Assembly (NCBI GenBank): GCA_046290815.1
Contig: JBKBUF010000013.1
Location: forward strand, 1-64,000
Length of the DNA: 64,000 nucleotides
Origin: JBKBUF01 sp046290815
GTDB lineage: Bacteria > Bacteroidota > Bacteroidia > Cytophagales > Cytophagaceae
Direction of reading: 5' to 3'
Shown here: positions 63,053-64,000 of the stretch, in pieces
Layout of the letters: each line of letters opens with the position of its first letter
How positions within the stretch are numbered: the first letter of the stretch is position 1
Made by a program: the position numbers and the translations under genes
Notes under the pieces: generated by a model
What the model saw: the letters and a program-made list of their open reading frames with translations, nothing else
Database searches by the model: none
What the model was told of the DNA's origin: nothing

Positions 63053-64000
63053 ATGATTTTATCAAAATCTTTTTACCTGTTTTTAATTGCGGCATTTTTA
63101 CTCACAAATGAATTAACAGCACAAAACTATACAATGCCTTTTGGTACAATTTCAACCTGTAGCGGTAATTTTTATGATCCGGGTGGAGCAGCCGGGAACT
63201 ACTCAGACGATGTACCCTCTAGTATTACATCTACTATTACGTCTACAACTAATGACCAGATAATAATATTATGGATTTCAATGACATTGGAAGGAAATGA
63301 TAAACTATTTGTTTATGATGGCCCTGACAATACATACCCTCTGGTTAAAACATACACCAATGCGCCGATGGCCGGCAATACAGTCAGATCAACAGGAACC
63401 TCACTCACATTTGAACTGGTAACAGATGGAAATGGTATGGGGGCAGCTGGCTGGTCGGGAATGATTAATTGCATCACAATGCCAGACGCTTCTTACAATC
63501 TGAACTCCAGCGGCACATATACCATTGGCTGTGACGTGAGAAACGATTTCTTTGATGAAGGAGGTTACAATGGCAGGTACCCTTCAAATGGTCAAACCCG
63601 AATAACAACTTACAAATCAGAATCAGGCAATCGCCTACTTTTTCATTTAAATCTTTTTTCTACCAGTATATTAGATACACTATACATTTATGATGGAAAT
63701 TCTACTTCAGCTCCACTAATCGGCGCATTCAAAGGATTCAACCCGGGCTTTGTTTTCACCTCCTCTTCAGACGTCGTTACTTTAAAATTTGTAGAAAATG
63801 GAGATGGCATCACAGGTGAAGGATGGGTATTAACAGCTACATGCGTAAAAGATTTCTACCTTGACTGTGATCAACCCTTTTTATTTCACGATCCGGCAGG
63901 CCCTTCCAAAATATATTTTACAAGCTGGGCAGGAGAACGATTCCAAACAACTTTTCATGCCCCTGCAGGAAAACATGTAGAAGCAAAAGTTTCCAACTTC
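63053..64000 (+). CDS. Secreted CUB-domain protein (partial)
   Basis: The 3' end is beyond the right edge; 316 codons are visible. A signal peptide (MILSKSFYLFLIAAFLLTNE) is cleaved near LTAQ. Two CUB-like domains follow, about 30-140 (CSGNFYDPGGAAGNYSDD, LFVYDGPDN, GWSGMINC) and about 150-265 (GYNGRYPSNGQTRI, LYIYDGNSTSAPLI, GEGWVLTATC). A third cysteine-bearing unit begins near 270. In this phylum such proteins are usually large adhesin-like surface proteins ending in a T9SS domain, but that part is not visible. The promoter carries both operator S3 and the AGGAT repeat. Confidence 0.8.
   Translation, partial: MILSKSFYLFLIAAFLLTNELTAQNYTMPFGTISTCSGNFYDPGGAAGNYSDDVPSSITSTITSTTNDQIIILWISMTLEGNDKLFVYDGPDNTYPLVKTYTNAPMAGNTVRSTGTSLTFELVTDGNGMGAAGWSGMINCITMPDASYNLNSSGTYTIGCDVRNDFFDEGGYNGRYPSNGQTRITTYKSESGNRLLFHLNLFSTSILDTLYIYDGNSTSAPLIGAFKGFNPGFVFTSSSDVVTLKFVENGDGITGEGWVLTATCVKDFYLDCDQPFLFHDPAGPSKIYFTSWAGERFQTTFHAPAGKHVEAKVSNF

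Noticed and set aside
1..64000. CRISPR arrays, tRNA or rRNA genes, prophage
   Set aside because: No regularly spaced repeats, cloverleaf or rRNA-like stretches, or phage genes were found on reading the window; a tRNAscan or Infernal run would settle small RNA genes.

Overview
The window looks like a chromosomal stretch from a cellulose- and hemicellulose-degrading member of the Bacteroidota, most like the Cytophagales (Sporocytophaga/Cytophaga-like). The reasons are low GC content, start codons without clear Shine-Dalgarno sequences, TAnnTTTG-type -7 boxes, many secreted proteins with a C-terminal type IX secretion (T9SS) sorting domain, and 7TMR-DISM receptors. No rRNA, tRNA, CRISPR array, prophage or intact insertion sequence was seen. 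The species assignment is inference.

Layout, left to right. (1) 1-1774: lutA and a partial lutB, for L-lactate oxidation. (2) 1935-3985: two small T9SS-exported jelly-roll-like proteins. (3) 4063-15238: one long minus-strand operon of two outer-membrane beta-barrels, a 42-aa membrane peptide, three lipoproteins, a GH44 endoglucanase/mannanase and a CE2 esterase. It looks like a polysaccharide utilisation locus without SusC or SusD. (4) 15684-30007: a rhamnose cluster (kinase, isomerase, bifunctional aldolase/dehydrogenase, GH78 rhamnosidase, RhaT, GntR regulator) that also holds a GH20 hexosaminidase and an unusual 7TM receptor ending in a transposase-type zinc ribbon. (5) 30832-40035: two paralogous large secreted proteins of unknown family, a beta-propeller/PKD protein and a second 7TM-zinc-ribbon receptor. 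(6) 40563-47259: a 1535-aa GH8 protein with interrupted DUF11 repeats, a YdcF-like protein and a GH5 cellulase. (7) 47315-61614: two more beta-propeller/PKD proteins, a 7TM histidine kinase/NarL regulator pair, two GH9 cellulases in tandem, and a second 7TM kinase whose ATP-binding domain is decayed. (8) 61919-64000: a Crp/Fnr regulator and the start of a CUB-domain secreted protein.

How it fits together. Secreted cellulases (GH5, GH8, GH9) and hemicellulose enzymes (GH44, CE2) would attack plant wall polymers. Rhamnose released by GH78 would be imported by RhaT, split to dihydroxyacetone phosphate and lactaldehyde, oxidised to lactate, and fed to the Lut enzymes. Several promoters carry a 10-bp-period AGGAT direct repeat, always in the same orientation, including those of lutA and the GH78-rhamnose operon. 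A second motif, built on the palindrome GGTAGTACTACC, lies upstream of the histidine kinase operon, a beta-propeller gene, a CUB gene and a 31-codon membrane ORF, with regular spacing to -7 boxes. The NarL-type regulator at 49510-50163 is the natural candidate to bind it.

The two observations most likely to be new biology are the pair of 7TMR-DISM receptors fused to an IS1595-type transposase zinc ribbon and helix-turn-helix, and the GGTAGTACTACC regulon around the kinase/regulator pair and the decayed kinase.
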